From Lachnospiraceae bacterium (GTDB lineage Bacteria; Bacillota; Clostridia; Lachnospirales; Lachnospiraceae), in NCBI GenBank assembly GCA_022510725.1, contig JAFLSW010000002.1, positions 1 to 64,000 of the forward strand: a DNA stretch of 64,000 nucleotides, read 5' to 3'. The notes beneath the pieces are model-generated. The model was given only the letters and a program-made list of their open reading frames with translations, made no database searches and was not told the origin of the DNA. This document shows positions 52,620 to 63,260 of the stretch, piece after piece (position 1 is the stretch's first letter; each line of letters begins with the position of its first letter). The translations under genes and the position numbers were made by a program.

Positions 52620-55127
52620 ATGGCACAAAATAGAGGTCGCAAGACTTCTTCTAATAGAAATAGCAGCGGCAGAGGAAAACGACAGGTGCAGGACAAATAT
52701 GAAAACTCGGTAATCGACGAGGTTTTGTTTCTGTTTTCCCTGGCAGTTACGGTGCTGTTATTTTTGTGTAATTTTCACATGATCGGTAAGGTGGGCGATC
52801 AGTTAAGCCGGGTTATGTTCGGCTTGTTTGGTTATATGGCCTATGTAGCGCCTATCCTGCTATTTGTTGCTGTATATTTTGGCATTTCCAATCTGGGCAA
52901 TCGGATCGCTTCCATCAAACTGATTTCCGGTGCAATCTTTTTCTGCATGTGCTGCGTGCTTTTTACCCTGCTTGGGGGAATCGATGCAATAGGAAGCAAC
53001 ATCTCCTCTTATTATACTTTTTCCGCCGGCAATCATAAAGGCGGCGGTGTTGTAGGCGGTTTCCTCGGATACGGCATGCACAATCTGTTAGGAATGGCAG
53101 GAACCGTGATCATTATGGTGGTATTGATGATCATCTGCCTAGTATTGGTAACAGAGCGCTCTTTTGTTAACGGCATTAAGAAAGGCGGAAAAGCTGTTAT
53201 TGATACGGCCAGAAGCGATGTGGACAGGCGTATGGAGATGGCAAGAGAACGAGCAAGAGTCAGGGAGGAAAGAGAAACCGTCAAAACGGATAAAAAACGG
53301 CGGATGGACAAGAAGGTATCCGGCGTAACAGGCGTTTCCCAACTCACTTTAAAAGAAGAAGAGGCTCTTGCAGATGCCTCTGATATAAAAGGCAAAGAGG
53401 AAGAACAGAACAAGGATGCTATGGATGCCTTAAAAAAAATCCGGATCAGAGGGCTGGATGACAATGCTCCTGATGCGGAGGAACGGGTATTGGGACAGGA
53501 GATCGGACGGGCTCCCATATCCTTAGGCAAAAAGAGCAGTACACCCAAAGAAGAAATACAAAATCCTGCCGAGGCGGGTGAGAAAAAAGCAAAGCTTTCT
53601 TCTAAGGATCTGGATATCAGTCAGGATATGAAAGCGGCGGCAGCCGTGAAACCCAAAAAAGAATACAAATTCCCACCCCTTTCCCTTCTTAGTAAAGGAA
53701 GCAGGCGTACCAATACGGATAATGGAAAGCAGCTTCGGGAAACAGCACTCAGGTTGCAGCAGACCTTGCAGACATTTGGAGTCAATGTAACGGTAACAGA
53801 TATCAGTCAGGGTCCGGCGGTAACCCGGTACGAGCTTCAGCCCGAGGTTGGGGTGAAGGTAAGCCGGATCGTGAACCTGGCGGACGATATCAAATTAAAT
53901 CTGGCTGCTACGGACATCAGGATCGAAGCACCTATTCCCGGCAAGGCTGCAGTAGGGATTGAAGTCCCCAACACAGAAAACAGTGCGGTGGCCTTAAGAG
54001 ATCTTTTGGAATCTTCCGAGTTTCAAAGCTTTGAATCCAAGCTGGCTTTTGCAGTGGGAAAAGATATCGGTGGGAAAACTGTTGTGACGGATATTGCAAA
54101 GATGCCTCATGTACTGATCGCAGGATCCACGGGATCCGGTAAGAGCGTCTGTATCAATACCATTATCATGAGCCTTTTGTATAAGGCGGATCCGGACGAA
54201 GTAAAGCTGATCATGGTCGATCCCAAGGTGGTAGAATTAAGTGTCTATAATGGCATTCCCCATTTGATGGTGCCGGTAGTTACGGATCCTAAAAAGGCTG
54301 CAGCAGCCCTGCACTGGGGTGTTGCTGAAATGACAGAGCGTTATAAAAAGTTTGCAGATCTCAATGTGAGAGATTTAAAAGGTTATAACAAAAAGGTTTC
54401 GGAAATGCGGCAAAATGACGGCAATCCTATTCCGGAAAAGCTGCCACAGATTGTCATTATCGTAGATGAGCTGGCTGACTTGATGATGGTGGCACCGGGC
54501 GAGGTGGAAGAGTCCATCTGCCGTCTGGCACAGCTTGCAAGGGCTGCCGGCATCCATCTGGTCATTGCAACCCAGAGACCTTCTGTAGATGTTATTACCG
54601 GTCTGATCAAAGCCAATATGCCAAGCAGGATTGCCTTTGCTGTATCTTCCGGTGTAGATTCCCGTACCATATTGGATATGAACGGTGCAGAGAAGCTTTT
54701 GGGAAAGGGCGATATGCTCTTTTATCCTCAGGGTGTATCTAAGCCTGCCAGGGTACAGGGGGCCTTTGTCTCGGATAAAGAGGTTTCCCAGGTAGTGGAT
54801 TACATAAAGGCCCAATGTATTGACAATGGATATGCTGCAGAGATAGAAGAAAAGATCACCTCTTTAAGCGCAGCCGGCGGCAGTGGATTTACCAATGATG
54901 CCTCTGAGCGTGATTCTTATTTTGTGGATGCAGGCAATTTTATCATTGAAAAAGAAAAGGCTTCCATCGGTATGCTGCAGCGGGTATTTAAGATTGGATT
55001 TAACCGTGCGGCCAGGATCATGGATCAGCTGGAGGAAGCCGGTGTTGTAGGTCCGGAAGAAGGAACCAAACCTCGTCGGGTCCTGATGAGCAAAGAACAG
55101 TTTGAAGAAATGTTAAATGAGGAGTAG
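52620..55127 (+). CDS. ftsK: DNA translocase FtsK/SpoIIIE
   Basis: An 835-residue hexameric DNA pump for chromosome segregation. About four membrane helices cover residues 35-185, followed by a charged linker to ~370, the motor domain with Walker [13 protein letters not shown] (near residue 502) and Walker [15 protein letters not shown], and a C-terminal gamma winged helix ([30 protein letters not shown]) that reads KOPS/SRS signals. Position after TepA matches B. subtilis spoIIIE; SpoIIIE (sporulation) versus FtsK use cannot be separated here. Confidence 0.96.
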   Translation: MAQNRGRKTSSNRNSSGRGKRQVQDKYENSVIDEVLFLFSLAVTVLLFLCNFHMIGKVGDQLSRVMFGLFGYMAYVAPILLFVAVYFGISNLGNRIASIKLISGAIFFCMCCVLFTLLGGIDAIGSNISSYYTFSAGNHKGGGVVGGFLGYGMHNLLGMAGTVIIMVVLMIICLVLVTERSFVNGIKKGGKAVIDTARSDVDRRMEMARERARVREERETVKTDKKRRMDKKVSGVTGVSQLTLKEEEALADASDIKGKEEEQNKDAMDALKKIRIRGLDDNAPDAEERVLGQEIGRAPISLGKKSSTPKEEIQNPAEAGEKKAKLSSKDLDISQDMKAAAAVKPKKEYKFPPLSLLSKGSRRTNTDNGKQLRETALRLQQTLQTFGVNVTVTDISQGPAVTRYELQPEVGVKVSRIVNLADDIKLNLAATDIRIEAPIPGKAAVGIEVPNTENSAVALRDLLESSEFQSFESKLAFAVGKDIGGKTVVTDIAKMPHVLIAGSTGSGKSVCINTIIMSLLYKADPDEVKLIMVDPKVVELSVYNGIPHLMVPVVTDPKKAAAALHWGVAEMTERYKKFADLNVRDLKGYNKKVSEMRQNDGNPIPEKLPQIVIIVDELADLMMVAPGEVEESICRLAQLARAAGIHLVIATQRPSVDVITGLIKANMPSRIAFAVSSGVDSRTILDMNGAEKLLGKGDMLFYPQGVSKPARVQGAFVSDKEVSQVVDYIKAQCIDNGYAAEIEEKITSLSAAGGSGFTNDASERDSYFVDAGNFIIEKEKASIGMLQRVFKIGFNRAARIMDQLEEAGVVGPEEGTKPRRVLMSKEQFEEMLNEE

Positions 55128-55141
55128 GGGAAGGAGCAGAT

Positions 55142-56812
55142 ATGAAATCGGATATTCAGATCGCCCAGGAAGCAGTCATGGAGCCTATTGTTAAGGTGGC
55201 GGAAAGACTGGGGCTTAAGGAAGATGATTTAGAATTTTACGGAAAATATAAGGCTAAGATTTCCAATGACTGCCTGGCTTCATTAAAGGATCGTGATGAC
55301 GGAAAGCTGATCTTAGTGACCGCCATCAATCCAACGCCAGCAGGAGAAGGGAAGACGACTGTCAGCGTAGGCCTAAGTCAGGCTATGGGAAAACTGGGAA
55401 AGAAAGCGGTACTGGCTTTAAGAGAGCCTTCCCTGGGTCCTTGTTTCGGCATCAAAGGCGGTGCGGCCGGCGGCGGTTATGCCCAGGTGGTTCCCATGGA
55501 GGATCTGAATCTGCATTTTACCGGAGATTTTCATGCTATTACCGCAGCCAATAATCTTCTTGCAGCACTTCTTGACAATCATATTCAGCAGGGTAATACC
55601 TTAAATATTGACACCAGACAGATAGTATGGAAGCGTTGTCTGGACATGAATGACAGAGCACTTCGTAATATCGTAGTGGGTCTTGGTGCCAAGGCGGACG
55701 GTGTGCCCAGAGAGGACCATTTTGTGATCACTGTGGCATCAGAGATCATGGCTATCCTCTGTCTTGCAGAAGATATGGAGGATCTGAAAAAGCGGCTTGC
55801 AAGAATCATTGTAGCTTATGACATGGAGGGAAAGGCTGTGACCGCTGCCGATCTGCAGGCAGTGGGCGCTATGGCAGCTCTTTTAAAGGATGCTATTTTA
55901 CCCAATGTGGTACAAACCTTAGAGCATACGCCGGTATTGGTTCATGGCGGACCCTTTGCCAATATTGCCCACGGCTGCAACAGCGTGCGAGCCACCAAGA
56001 CAGCATTGAAGCTGGCAGATTATTGTATTACAGAGGCCGGCTTCGGAGCAGATCTGGGTGCGGAGAAATTCTTTGATATCAAGTGCCGCCTTTCCGGCCT
56101 GAAACCGGATGCAGCAGTATTGGTGGCTACGGTACGAGCCTTAAAGTACAACGGAGGCGTGCCAAAGGAAAAATTGAATCAAGAGAATCTGGAAGCCTTA
56201 AAAAAGGGAATCTCCAATTTGGAAAAGCATATTGAGAATATCAAGCAGTATGGTGTTCCCATTGTAGTAACTTTAAATTCCTTTGTATCCGATACCCCGG
56301 AGGAAATTGCCTTTATAGAGTCTTTTTGTCGGGAAAGAGGATGCCGCTTTGCCCTTGCAAAGGTATGGGAAAAGGGCGGTGAAGGCGGCATAGAGCTGGC
56401 AAATGAGGTCTTAAAGACTTTAGGGGAAGAAGAAAGCCGCTTCACCCCTATTTATGAGGATGAACTGCCCTTGGATAAAAAAATAGAAGCGGTGGCACAA
56501 AAGATTTACGGTGCAAAGGATGTTGACTTTGAAAAGACTGCTTTAAATCAGATCAAGAAGCTGACGGATATAGGATTTGGCAATCTGCCGGTTTGCATGG
56601 CAAAGACCCAGTATTCTTTATCGGATGATCCCAGTCTTCTTGGCAGACCCAAAGATTTCACCATTCATGTCAGGGAGGTATATGTATCGGCAGGTGCCGG
56701 CTTTGTGGTAGTGTTGACCGGTGCAGTCATGACTATGCCGGGACTTCCCAAAAACCCGGCTGCCTTTTCCATTGATGTGGATGCTAAGGGACAGATAACA
56801 GGATTGTTTTAG
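55142..56812 (+). CDS. fhs: formate-tetrahydrofolate ligase
   Basis: A 556-residue ATP-dependent enzyme making 10-formyl-THF from formate. The nucleotide loop is [16 protein letters not shown] (near 64), followed by [32 protein letters not shown], the C-terminal [20 protein letters not shown] and [11 protein letters not shown]. Usual length. ATG 55142 lies 14 bases after ftsK, with GGGGAAGGAG upstream. folD follows 11 bases later, forming a one-carbon unit. Confidence 0.97.
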   Translation: MKSDIQIAQEAVMEPIVKVAERLGLKEDDLEFYGKYKAKISNDCLASLKDRDDGKLILVTAINPTPAGEGKTTVSVGLSQAMGKLGKKAVLALREPSLGPCFGIKGGAAGGGYAQVVPMEDLNLHFTGDFHAITAANNLLAALLDNHIQQGNTLNIDTRQIVWKRCLDMNDRALRNIVVGLGAKADGVPREDHFVITVASEIMAILCLAEDMEDLKKRLARIIVAYDMEGKAVTAADLQAVGAMAALLKDAILPNVVQTLEHTPVLVHGGPFANIAHGCNSVRATKTALKLADYCITEAGFGADLGAEKFFDIKCRLSGLKPDAAVLVATVRALKYNGGVPKEKLNQENLEALKKGISNLEKHIENIKQYGVPIVVTLNSFVSDTPEEIAFIESFCRERGCRFALAKVWEKGGEGGIELANEVLKTLGEEESRFTPIYEDELPLDKKIEAVAQKIYGAKDVDFEKTALNQIKKLTDIGFGNLPVCMAKTQYSLSDDPSLLGRPKDFTIHVREVYVSAGAGFVVVLTGAVMTMPGLPKNPAAFSIDVDAKGQITGLF

Positions 56813-56823
56813 GAGGATGGACG

Positions 56824-57666
56824 ATGGCACAGATCATAGACGGTAAGGCGATTTCCGCCGCTATTAAGGATGAATGTAAAGAACGGACAACTGCATATCT
56901 GGCCGAAGGAAAAGAAATCTGCTTAAGCGTGATCCAGGTAGGAAACGATCCTGCAAGCAGCGTATATGTGGGGAATAAAAAGAAGGCTTGCGCCTATGTG
57001 GGCATCAAGTCCTTAGCCTATGAGCTGCCGGAGGAGACAACCCAGGAAGAGCTTCTTTCCCTCATAGGAGAATTAAACGGGCGTAAGGATGTAAACGGTA
57101 TTTTAGTCCAGCTTCCTTTGCCAAAGCATATTGATGAGAATGCTGTTATTCAGGCTATCGATCCCAAAAAGGATGTGGATGGTTTCCATCCCCAGAGCGT
57201 AGGTGCATTGTGTATCGGACAGCCGGGCTTTGTATCCTGTACACCGGCAGGCGTAATCCAGCTTTTAAAGCGTTCCAATGTGGAAATTGCCGGTAAGCAT
57301 TGTGTCATTGTAGGCAGAAGCAATATTGTAGGAAAGCCTATGGCCCTTTTAATGCTTCGGGAAAATGCTACCGTATGCGTGACTCATTCCAAAACCCAGA
57401 ATTTAAAGGAAATCTGTAAACAGGCGGATATCCTGATCGTAGCTATGGGTAAGCCTAAGTTTATTGATGCTTCTTACATAAAAGAAGGTGCGGTGGTCAT
57501 CGATGTGGGAATCCATCGCAATGCGGAAAATAAATTGTGCGGAGATGTGGATTTTGATTCCGCATCCCAGATTGCGTCGGCGATCACGCCTGTTCCGGGC
57601 GGAGTAGGTCCCATGACCATCGCCATGCTGATGAAAAACTGCGTTGACAGTATCTTATTGCAATAG
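56824..57666 (+). CDS. folD: methylene-THF dehydrogenase/methenyl-THF cyclohydrolase
   Basis: A 280-residue bifunctional enzyme interconverting methylene- and 10-formyl-THF with NADP(H). The catalytic Lys is in SVYVGNKKKAC (near residue 55), with ILVQLPLP, DGFHPQSVG, the NADP loop VGRSNIVGKPMALLML, and PVPGGVGPMTIAMLM at the end. AGGAGG at 56812-56817 is close to ATG 56824. Operon partner of fhs, consistent with folate-linked formate assimilation. Confidence 0.97.
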   Translation: MAQIIDGKAISAAIKDECKERTTAYLAEGKEICLSVIQVGNDPASSVYVGNKKKACAYVGIKSLAYELPEETTQEELLSLIGELNGRKDVNGILVQLPLPKHIDENAVIQAIDPKKDVDGFHPQSVGALCIGQPGFVSCTPAGVIQLLKRSNVEIAGKHCVIVGRSNIVGKPMALLMLRENATVCVTHSKTQNLKEICKQADILIVAMGKPKFIDASYIKEGAVVIDVGIHRNAENKLCGDVDFDSASQIASAITPVPGGVGPMTIAMLMKNCVDSILLQ

Positions 57667-57680
57667 CCGGGAGTGATCAT

Positions 57681-59174
57681 ATGAAATGTCCTCATTGTGG
57701 CAGTGATATGAAACCAGAGCAGGTTTTCTGTGAACATTGCGGAAAAGAAAGGCTTCTGGTACCGGTTTTTGAACCTGAGATAGAAGACAGCGTGGCAGAG
57801 TCCATGTCTACTATCGTACAGGAATTAAGTCCGGAGGAAACTGCCGAAGGTCAGACAGATCAACTGAATACAGAAGAAGATGGAGCAAGATCAGCAGATG
57901 AAATTGAGACTATAAAGAATGATTACGAGCCTGTAGAAAAAAAGCACAGTACAAGACCTTTGATTTTTTTGGTGGCAGGGGTACTGGTCATGATAGTCTT
58001 AATAGCTGTTTTTTCTGTGACATTCAGCTATTATACCGTGAATTCCTATGACTATCAGTATCAAAAGGCGTTGGAAGCTTATGAAGGCGGTAGATTGGAT
58101 GAAGCCATGGATTTGGCCAATCGATGTCTGGAATTGGAAAGCAGTTCCTTTGAGGTCAGGATGCTGATACTCCATATTTATCAGGAAATGGGAGAAACGG
58201 ATCAGGTAGTGGAACGGTGTCTTGCCATGCTGCAGTTGGATCCGGATAATCAGGAGCTTTACGAGATATTATTTTCTATATACATCGAACGGGAAGACTA
58301 TGAAAAGTTAAGCAGCCTGTTGACTGACTGCCCGATCCAGGCTATTCAGGATGCTTACAGGGAATATGCTGCTACGCCTCCGGAATTTGAATCGCCGGGG
58401 GGCATCTATGATTCCGTGCTTTATCTGAAATTGATCGGAGTGGGAACAGGAGAGATATTTTATACCTTAGATGGAGAAGAGCCCAGCCGGTTAAGTGAGC
58501 GATACAGAAGTCCCATTAAGCTGGTATCGGGAACCTATGTGGTTTCAGCTTTTTATGAGAATGAATATGGTGTCAAAAGCGATGTGGTGACCCAGACTTT
58601 TGAAATCGAAAGCGGGATTTCCATTACGCCGGAGATTTCTTTGGAATCAGGAAGCTATGATATGCCAATGGCCATTCGTGTCACAGTACCGGATATGATC
58701 GAAGAAGACTATAAGATCTACTATACCACCAATGGAACCGATCCTACCCCCGACAGCAGTGAATATAGTGTGGCTTTTCCCATGCCTCTGGGACACAGTG
58801 AATTTCGTTTTTTGATGCTGGATGAAGCAAATGGATTAGAAAGTGAGGTCATAATCAGAACTTATGACTGCAATCCGCCGGCCAATTTTACTCCGGAACA
58901 GGCATGCGATATCTTAAAACAGCATTTGATCGCAAGAGGCGAGATCCTGGATCTGGATGGACGGATGAACGGGACGGATGAGACGAAACAGTATGTATGT
59001 AACAGTGCCCTGTCTGCAGATCAGGTAGCATACTATATCATTTATGAATATATACAAAACGGCAGCGGAAGTATGATCCGTTCCGGCAATGTATTCGCAT
59101 TTTCTGTATCGGATGCGACCATATTCAGGGCAAGTATTTCCCCAAATGGCAATTTGTCCCTTTCGGAATTTTAG
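57681..59174 (+). CDS. zinc-ribbon, TPR and chitobiase C-terminal-type domain membrane protein
   Basis: A 497-residue protein: a CPHCGSDMKPEQVFCEHCGK zinc ribbon at residues 3-22, an acidic linker, a membrane helix at about 94-118 (PLIFLVAGVLVMIVLIAVFSV), two or three TPR-like helical pairs (125-220), and two beta repeats of the CHB_HEX_C type (235-405), each with FYTLDG/YYTTNG followed by a D/E-P motif (DGEEPS, GTDPTP). The ribbon would be cytoplasmic and the rest external. Function unknown; it may sit in the wall or sense envelope state. It follows folD by 14 bases. Confidence 0.8.
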   Translation: MKCPHCGSDMKPEQVFCEHCGKERLLVPVFEPEIEDSVAESMSTIVQELSPEETAEGQTDQLNTEEDGARSADEIETIKNDYEPVEKKHSTRPLIFLVAGVLVMIVLIAVFSVTFSYYTVNSYDYQYQKALEAYEGGRLDEAMDLANRCLELESSSFEVRMLILHIYQEMGETDQVVERCLAMLQLDPDNQELYEILFSIYIEREDYEKLSSLLTDCPIQAIQDAYREYAATPPEFESPGGIYDSVLYLKLIGVGTGEIFYTLDGEEPSRLSERYRSPIKLVSGTYVVSAFYENEYGVKSDVVTQTFEIESGISITPEISLESGSYDMPMAIRVTVPDMIEEDYKIYYTTNGTDPTPDSSEYSVAFPMPLGHSEFRFLMLDEANGLESEVIIRTYDCNPPANFTPEQACDILKQHLIARGEILDLDGRMNGTDETKQYVCNSALSADQVAYYIIYEYIQNGSGSMIRSGNVFAFSVSDATIFRASISPNGNLSLSEF

Positions 59175-59182
59175 ACTTTCTA

Positions 59183-59211
59183 TTGCCTTTTTTATGATTT
59201 TTAGATAATAT
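59183..59211 (+). promoter_or_regulatory. promoter of the NfnA/NfnB-like pair
   Basis: TTGCCT (59183-59188), 17-base spacer, TAATAT (59206-59211), about 40 bases before the AGGAGG ribosome site. Confidence 0.55.
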
Positions 59212-59253
59212 TGTAAAGATGATGAAATATCAGCAGAAACTAGGAGGATGAAC

Positions 59254-60144
59254 ATGTACAAAATTGTAAATGCCAAAGAATTGACGGCAAACATTTATCT
59301 TTTTGAAGTAGAAGCAAAAAGAGTGGCAAAATCCTGTATGCCCGGACAGTTTGTCATCGTGCGCATGGATGAGGATTCCGAAAGAATCCCCCTTACCATC
59401 AGCGATTATAACAGAGAGACGGGAACGGTTACCATCGTAGTGCAGACCATCGGTGCAGGTACATACCAAATGAAGTCTTTAAAAGCGGGAGATGCTTTCC
59501 GGGATTTTGTGGGTCCTTTGGGACAGCCTTCCGAGTTTGTATATGAGAAGCCGGAAGATCTGAAAAAAGAGAGTATCATCTTTGTAGCAGGCGGTTTGGG
59601 AACGGCTCCTGTTTATCCTCAGGTAAAATGGCTCCATGAAAACGGCGTGGATGTGGATGTGATCATTGGCGCAAAGACCAAGGATCTGCTGATCTATGAG
59701 GAAGAAATGAAAGCAGTAGCAAAGAATGTCTATGTAACAACAGATGACGGCTCTTATGGCAGGAGCGGCATGGTAACCAAGACCCTGGAGGATCTGGTAA
59801 AGGAAGAGGGAAAAACTTATGACAAGTGTGTTGCCATCGGTCCCATGATCATGATGAAATTTGTATGTCTTACTACAAAGAACCTGAATATTCCCACCAT
59901 CGTATCCATGAACCCTATTATGGTAGACGGAACGGGTATGTGCGGTGCCTGCCGTTTGACCGTAGGCGGTGAAGTGAAATTTGCCTGTGTAGACGGTCCG
60001 GAATTTGATGGTCACCTGGTTGATTTTGATCAGGCAATGAAGCGTCAGCAGATGTATAAGACAGAAGAAGGCAGAGCACTTTTGAAATATCAGGAAGGCG
60101 ACACCCATCATGGCGGATGCGGCGAATGCGGAGGTGACAAATAA
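59254..60144 (+). CDS. sulfide/dihydroorotate dehydrogenase-like FAD/NAD-binding subunit (NfnA-like)
   Basis: A 296-residue ferredoxin-reductase-like protein: FAD site RIPLTISDY, NAD site VAGGLGTAPVYPQVKWL, and a C-terminal [2Fe-2S] site in MCGACRLTVGGEVKFACVDGPEF. With the next gene it fits the NADH-dependent reduced ferredoxin:NADP+ oxidoreductase subunit pair or SudB-SudA. ATG 59254 is preferred since AGGAGG at 59242-59247 abuts ATG 59248. The C-terminus CGECGG has a second Cys pair. Confidence 0.88.
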   Translation: MYKIVNAKELTANIYLFEVEAKRVAKSCMPGQFVIVRMDEDSERIPLTISDYNRETGTVTIVVQTIGAGTYQMKSLKAGDAFRDFVGPLGQPSEFVYEKPEDLKKESIIFVAGGLGTAPVYPQVKWLHENGVDVDVIIGAKTKDLLIYEEEMKAVAKNVYVTTDDGSYGRSGMVTKTLEDLVKEEGKTYDKCVAIGPMIMMKFVCLTTKNLNIPTIVSMNPIMVDGTGMCGACRLTVGGEVKFACVDGPEFDGHLVDFDQAMKRQQMYKTEEGRALLKYQEGDTHHGGCGECGGDK

Positions 60145-61529
60145 TGGATGTATTACAAAAAATCCCTGTCAGAGAGCAGGATCCCAAGGAAAGAGCACAT
60201 AATTTTGCAGAGGTTTGTTTAGGATATAACGAAGAAGAGGCAAAAAATGAGGCGGTAAGATGTATTAACTGTAAAAATGCCCAGTGTATACAGGGCTGCC
60301 CCGTTGCCATCAATATTCCCGGATTTATTGAGCAGGTAAAAGAGGGAAATGTAGAAAAGGCTTATGAGATCATCAGTGAGTCCAGCGCATTGCCTGCTGT
60401 CTGCGGAAGGGTTTGTCCTCAGGAAAGTCAGTGCGAAGGAAAATGTATCAGAGGTATCAAAGGGGACCCCATCTCCATCGGTAAGCTGGAGCGTTTCGTT
60501 GCAGACTGGGCAAGAGAAAAGGGAATCAAGCCCCAGGGCGCAAAAGAATCCAAAGGTAAAAAAGTAGCAGTCATCGGCTCCGGTCCTGCAGGTCTTACCT
60601 GTGCGGGAGATCTGGCAAGAATGGGCTATGATGTGACCATCTTTGAAGCCCTTCATGAAGCAGGCGGCGTATTGGTTTACGGTATTCCGGAGTTCCGTCT
60701 GCCCAAAGACGATGTGGTAAAGAAAGAGATCGAAAATGTAAAATCTCTTGGTGTAAAAATTGAAACGGATGTGGTTATCGGTAAATCCACCACCATTGAT
60801 GAGTTAATGGAGGAAGAAGGATTTGATGCGGTATTTATCGGTTCCGGTGCAGGTCTGCCCAAGTTTATGGGCATTCCCGGCGAGCAGGCAAACGGCGTGT
60901 TCTCCGCAAATGAATACCTGACCCGTTCCAATTTGATGAAAGCCTTTAAGGAAGATTCCAATACCCCGATCATGCGGGCGAAAAAGGTTGCGGTAGTAGG
61001 CGGCGGAAATGTGGCCATGGATGCGGCTCGTACAGCCTTAAGACTGGGTGCTGAGGTGCATATCGTATACAGAAGAAGCGAAGAAGAGCTGCCTGCCCGT
61101 GTGGAAGAGGTTCATCACGCAAAAGAGGAAGGCATTATCTTTGATCTTTTGACCAATCCCGTAGAAATCCTTGCAGATGAAAACGGCTGGGTCAAGGGTA
61201 TCAGATGCATTAAAATGGAATTGGGCGAGCCCGATGCTTCCGGCAGAAGGCGTCCCGTGGAAGTTCCCGGCTCCGAATTTGAGATCGAAGTGGACTGTGT
61301 CATCATGTCCCTTGGTACCTCCCCCAATCCTCTTATTTCTTCCACCACAGAAGGCTTAGAGGTCAACAAGTGGCAGTGTATCGTTGCAGACGAAGAAAAA
61401 GGAAAGACCACCAAGGAAGGTGTCTATGCCGGCGGCGATGCGGTGACAGGCGCAGCAACGGTTATTCTGGCTATGGGTGCCGGAAAAGCGGCAGCTGCAG
61501 GTATCCACGAATATTTAAGCAAGAAATAA
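60144..61529 (+). CDS. GltA/NfnB-type NADPH-dependent flavoprotein (glutamate synthase small-subunit-like)
   Basis: A 461-residue protein: an N-terminal [4Fe-4S] domain (CINCKNAQCIQGCPV, CGRVCPQESQCEGKC), the FAD loop VIGSGPAGLTCAGDLARMGYDVTIFE, the NADP loop VVGGGNVAMDAARTALRLGAEV and the C-terminal GGDAVTGAATVILAMGAGK. It overlaps the upstream gene by one base (TAATG). Either electron-bifurcating NfnB or homotetrameric NADPH glutamate synthase; the adjacency to an NfnA-like protein favours NfnB. Confidence 0.92.
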   Translation: MDVLQKIPVREQDPKERAHNFAEVCLGYNEEEAKNEAVRCINCKNAQCIQGCPVAINIPGFIEQVKEGNVEKAYEIISESSALPAVCGRVCPQESQCEGKCIRGIKGDPISIGKLERFVADWAREKGIKPQGAKESKGKKVAVIGSGPAGLTCAGDLARMGYDVTIFEALHEAGGVLVYGIPEFRLPKDDVVKKEIENVKSLGVKIETDVVIGKSTTIDELMEEEGFDAVFIGSGAGLPKFMGIPGEQANGVFSANEYLTRSNLMKAFKEDSNTPIMRAKKVAVVGGGNVAMDAARTALRLGAEVHIVYRRSEEELPARVEEVHHAKEEGIIFDLLTNPVEILADENGWVKGIRCIKMELGEPDASGRRRPVEVPGSEFEIEVDCVIMSLGTSPNPLISSTTEGLEVNKWQCIVADEEKGKTTKEGVYAGGDAVTGAATVILAMGAGKAAAAGIHEYLSKK

Positions 61530-61557
61530 TGCGATAAGTAAAAAGCAGGGAGAAGCT

Positions 61558-61857
61558 ATGGTAAATCATTATGTATTTTGGAATCTCAATGATTCTTTAA
61601 CTGCAGAAGAAAAAAAGAAAGCGGCACAGACCATCAAAGAAAAGCTGGAGGCAGTGAAAAAACTGGTTCCCGGTGTGGTATCTTTGGAAGTAAGGATCAA
61701 TGAATTGGAATCCAGCAACAGAGATGTAGCGCTGATCTCTTCCTTTGAAAGTGTGGAGGCGCTTCAGGGGTATCAGGTACACCCTGAGCATGTGAAAGCC
61801 GCAGGTTATGTACGATCTGTCACCTGTGACCGTACCTGCTTCGATTTTGAAGCATAG
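61558..61857 (+). CDS. Dabb family protein (stress-responsive A/B barrel)
   Basis: A 99-residue ferredoxin-like alpha/beta protein. It begins NHYVFWNLND and contains VPGVVSLEVRINELESSNRDVALISSFESVEALQGYQVHPEHV, the usual Dabb pattern with conserved HPEH. The usual size for a single-domain Dabb protein. Function unknown for most members. ATG 61558 has GGGAGAAG upstream. It lies 28 bases after the flavoprotein gene. Confidence 0.88.
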   Translation: MVNHYVFWNLNDSLTAEEKKKAAQTIKEKLEAVKKLVPGVVSLEVRINELESSNRDVALISSFESVEALQGYQVHPEHVKAAGYVRSVTCDRTCFDFEA

Positions 61858-61873
61858 ATAAAGGAGGCAGCAC

Positions 61874-62773
61874 ATGGGCTTTTGTCCGGTTTGTAAAAGC
61901 GAATATAAAGAGGGTATTACCGTTTGCCACGACTGTAATGTTTCTTTGGTAGAGGATCTTTCAAAGGGTCCCACAGCCATTATGTACGGTGAGGAAGGGG
62001 AACTGAATGCGATCCTTGACCATTGTCGGCAAAACGGCATGAAAAGCGGTTTTGTTTCCTTTCATGAAGACAGCGGAAACCATCAGCTGTACTTTGGACA
62101 GGATGAAATGCAGGATGCCGTAAAGCTGATCCAGGCATATATGGCAAAAAAGGCAATCCAGAGCATGGCAGATGCGGAAGGCATCGATCCGAAGGACCTG
62201 ACCCCCGAAAAGATCAGGGAGATTCAGGAGAAAGCAAAAAAAGAAGCGGAAGAAGCCAGAGATAGAGCAAGGTATGGCGATAAAGATGCCTATATTGACA
62301 AAAGAGCGAAGGCGGGAGAGTATAAATCCAGCGGTATTGTCTTATTGGGCACAGGTGTTTTAGGGATCGTTGCCCTTGTACTCCTTTATTTAGGCATGAT
62401 ACCCAGCTTAAGCGGTGTCCGCAATAATCCTTTGTTTATGGGTGTCATGACGGTACTCTTCCTTCTTTTTGTAGTGATCGGCTTTATTACCTATTCCAAA
62501 GTGTCCGGTATTCTGAGTGCAGCAGAGAAGGATGAAGCGTTGATCGAAGAAATCCGTAACATGATGAAAGAGTCATTGACCAAAGAAGTCATTGACAAAC
62601 AAGCATTTCAGGGGCAGGATGTTTCCGACATGCCTGATATAGATCTGTATTATAGGCGTGAGGAATATATGCAAGCTGTGTTGAAAGAGGCCTTTCCCGA
62701 TGCGGACAGCGCATTGTTGGAAATGATGTTGGATGAAAGATATAATCAGTTGTATGAAGATAACGATCATTAG
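61874..62773 (+). CDS. zinc-ribbon, DUF2007-like membrane protein
   Basis: A 299-residue protein with an N-terminal zinc ribbon FCPVCKSEYKEGITVCHDC, then a DUF2007-like fold (ELNAILDHCRQNGMKSGF), a charged helical region (125-150) and two membrane helices (about 155-175 and 182-205). The C-terminal part is acidic. Its tail overlaps the start of rlmH by 20 bases. Function unknown; a signalling adaptor is possible. Confidence 0.75.
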   Translation: MGFCPVCKSEYKEGITVCHDCNVSLVEDLSKGPTAIMYGEEGELNAILDHCRQNGMKSGFVSFHEDSGNHQLYFGQDEMQDAVKLIQAYMAKKAIQSMADAEGIDPKDLTPEKIREIQEKAKKEAEEARDRARYGDKDAYIDKRAKAGEYKSSGIVLLGTGVLGIVALVLLYLGMIPSLSGVRNNPLFMGVMTVLFLLFVVIGFITYSKVSGILSAAEKDEALIEEIRNMMKESLTKEVIDKQAFQGQDVSDMPDIDLYYRREEYMQAVLKEAFPDADSALLEMMLDERYNQLYEDNDH

Positions 62774-63239
62774 CGTAGGAAAAATAAAAGAAGCCTTTTA
62801 CCGGGATGCGATTGCAGAATACAGTAAAAGGCTTTCTGCATACTGTCAATTAAAGATCATAGAAGTAGCGGATGAAAAAACGCCGGAACAGGCTTCGGGG
62901 GAAGAAAAAAAACGCATATTAAATAAAGAGGGCGTCCGCATATTAAAAGCACTGGAAGGGGAAGGGAAGGTTTATCCCATTGCCCTTGCCATTGACGGAA
63001 AACAATATGATTCTTTGGGATTTGCCGACCACCTGGAAAAACTTGCCGTTTCGGGAAACGGACATATTGTATTTATCATCGGCGGTTCTCTGGGATTATG
63101 GGAAGAGGTTTTAAATCAGTCCAAAGAAAAACTGAGCTTTTCAAAGATGACCTTTCCACATCAGTTAATGCGGGTTATTTTGTTAGAACAGGTATACAGA
63201 GGATTTCGTATTATAAACCATGAGCCTTATCACAAATAA
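62754..63239 (+). CDS. rlmH: 23S rRNA pseudouridine-1915 N3-methyltransferase RlmH
   Basis: A 161-residue SPOUT methyltransferase with KITIISVGKIKE, LAIDGKQYDS, the SAM knot VFIIGGSLGLWEEV and the end FRIINHEPYHK. It modifies U1915 in helix 69. Usual length. ATG 62754 starts inside the preceding gene's end (20-base overlap), so translation is probably coupled. A ribosome site GATAATCAGT is weak. Confidence 0.96.
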   Translation: MKITIISVGKIKEAFYRDAIAEYSKRLSAYCQLKIIEVADEKTPEQASGEEKKRILNKEGVRILKALEGEGKVYPIALAIDGKQYDSLGFADHLEKLAVSGNGHIVFIIGGSLGLWEEVLNQSKEKLSFSKMTFPHQLMRVILLEQVYRGFRIINHEPYHK

Positions 63240-63260
63240 ATGTGGAAAAGGGGAGAGGAC

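Noticed and set aside
55128-55141. Riboswitch before fhs (e.g. THF)
   Set aside because: Only 14 bases separate ftsK from fhs.
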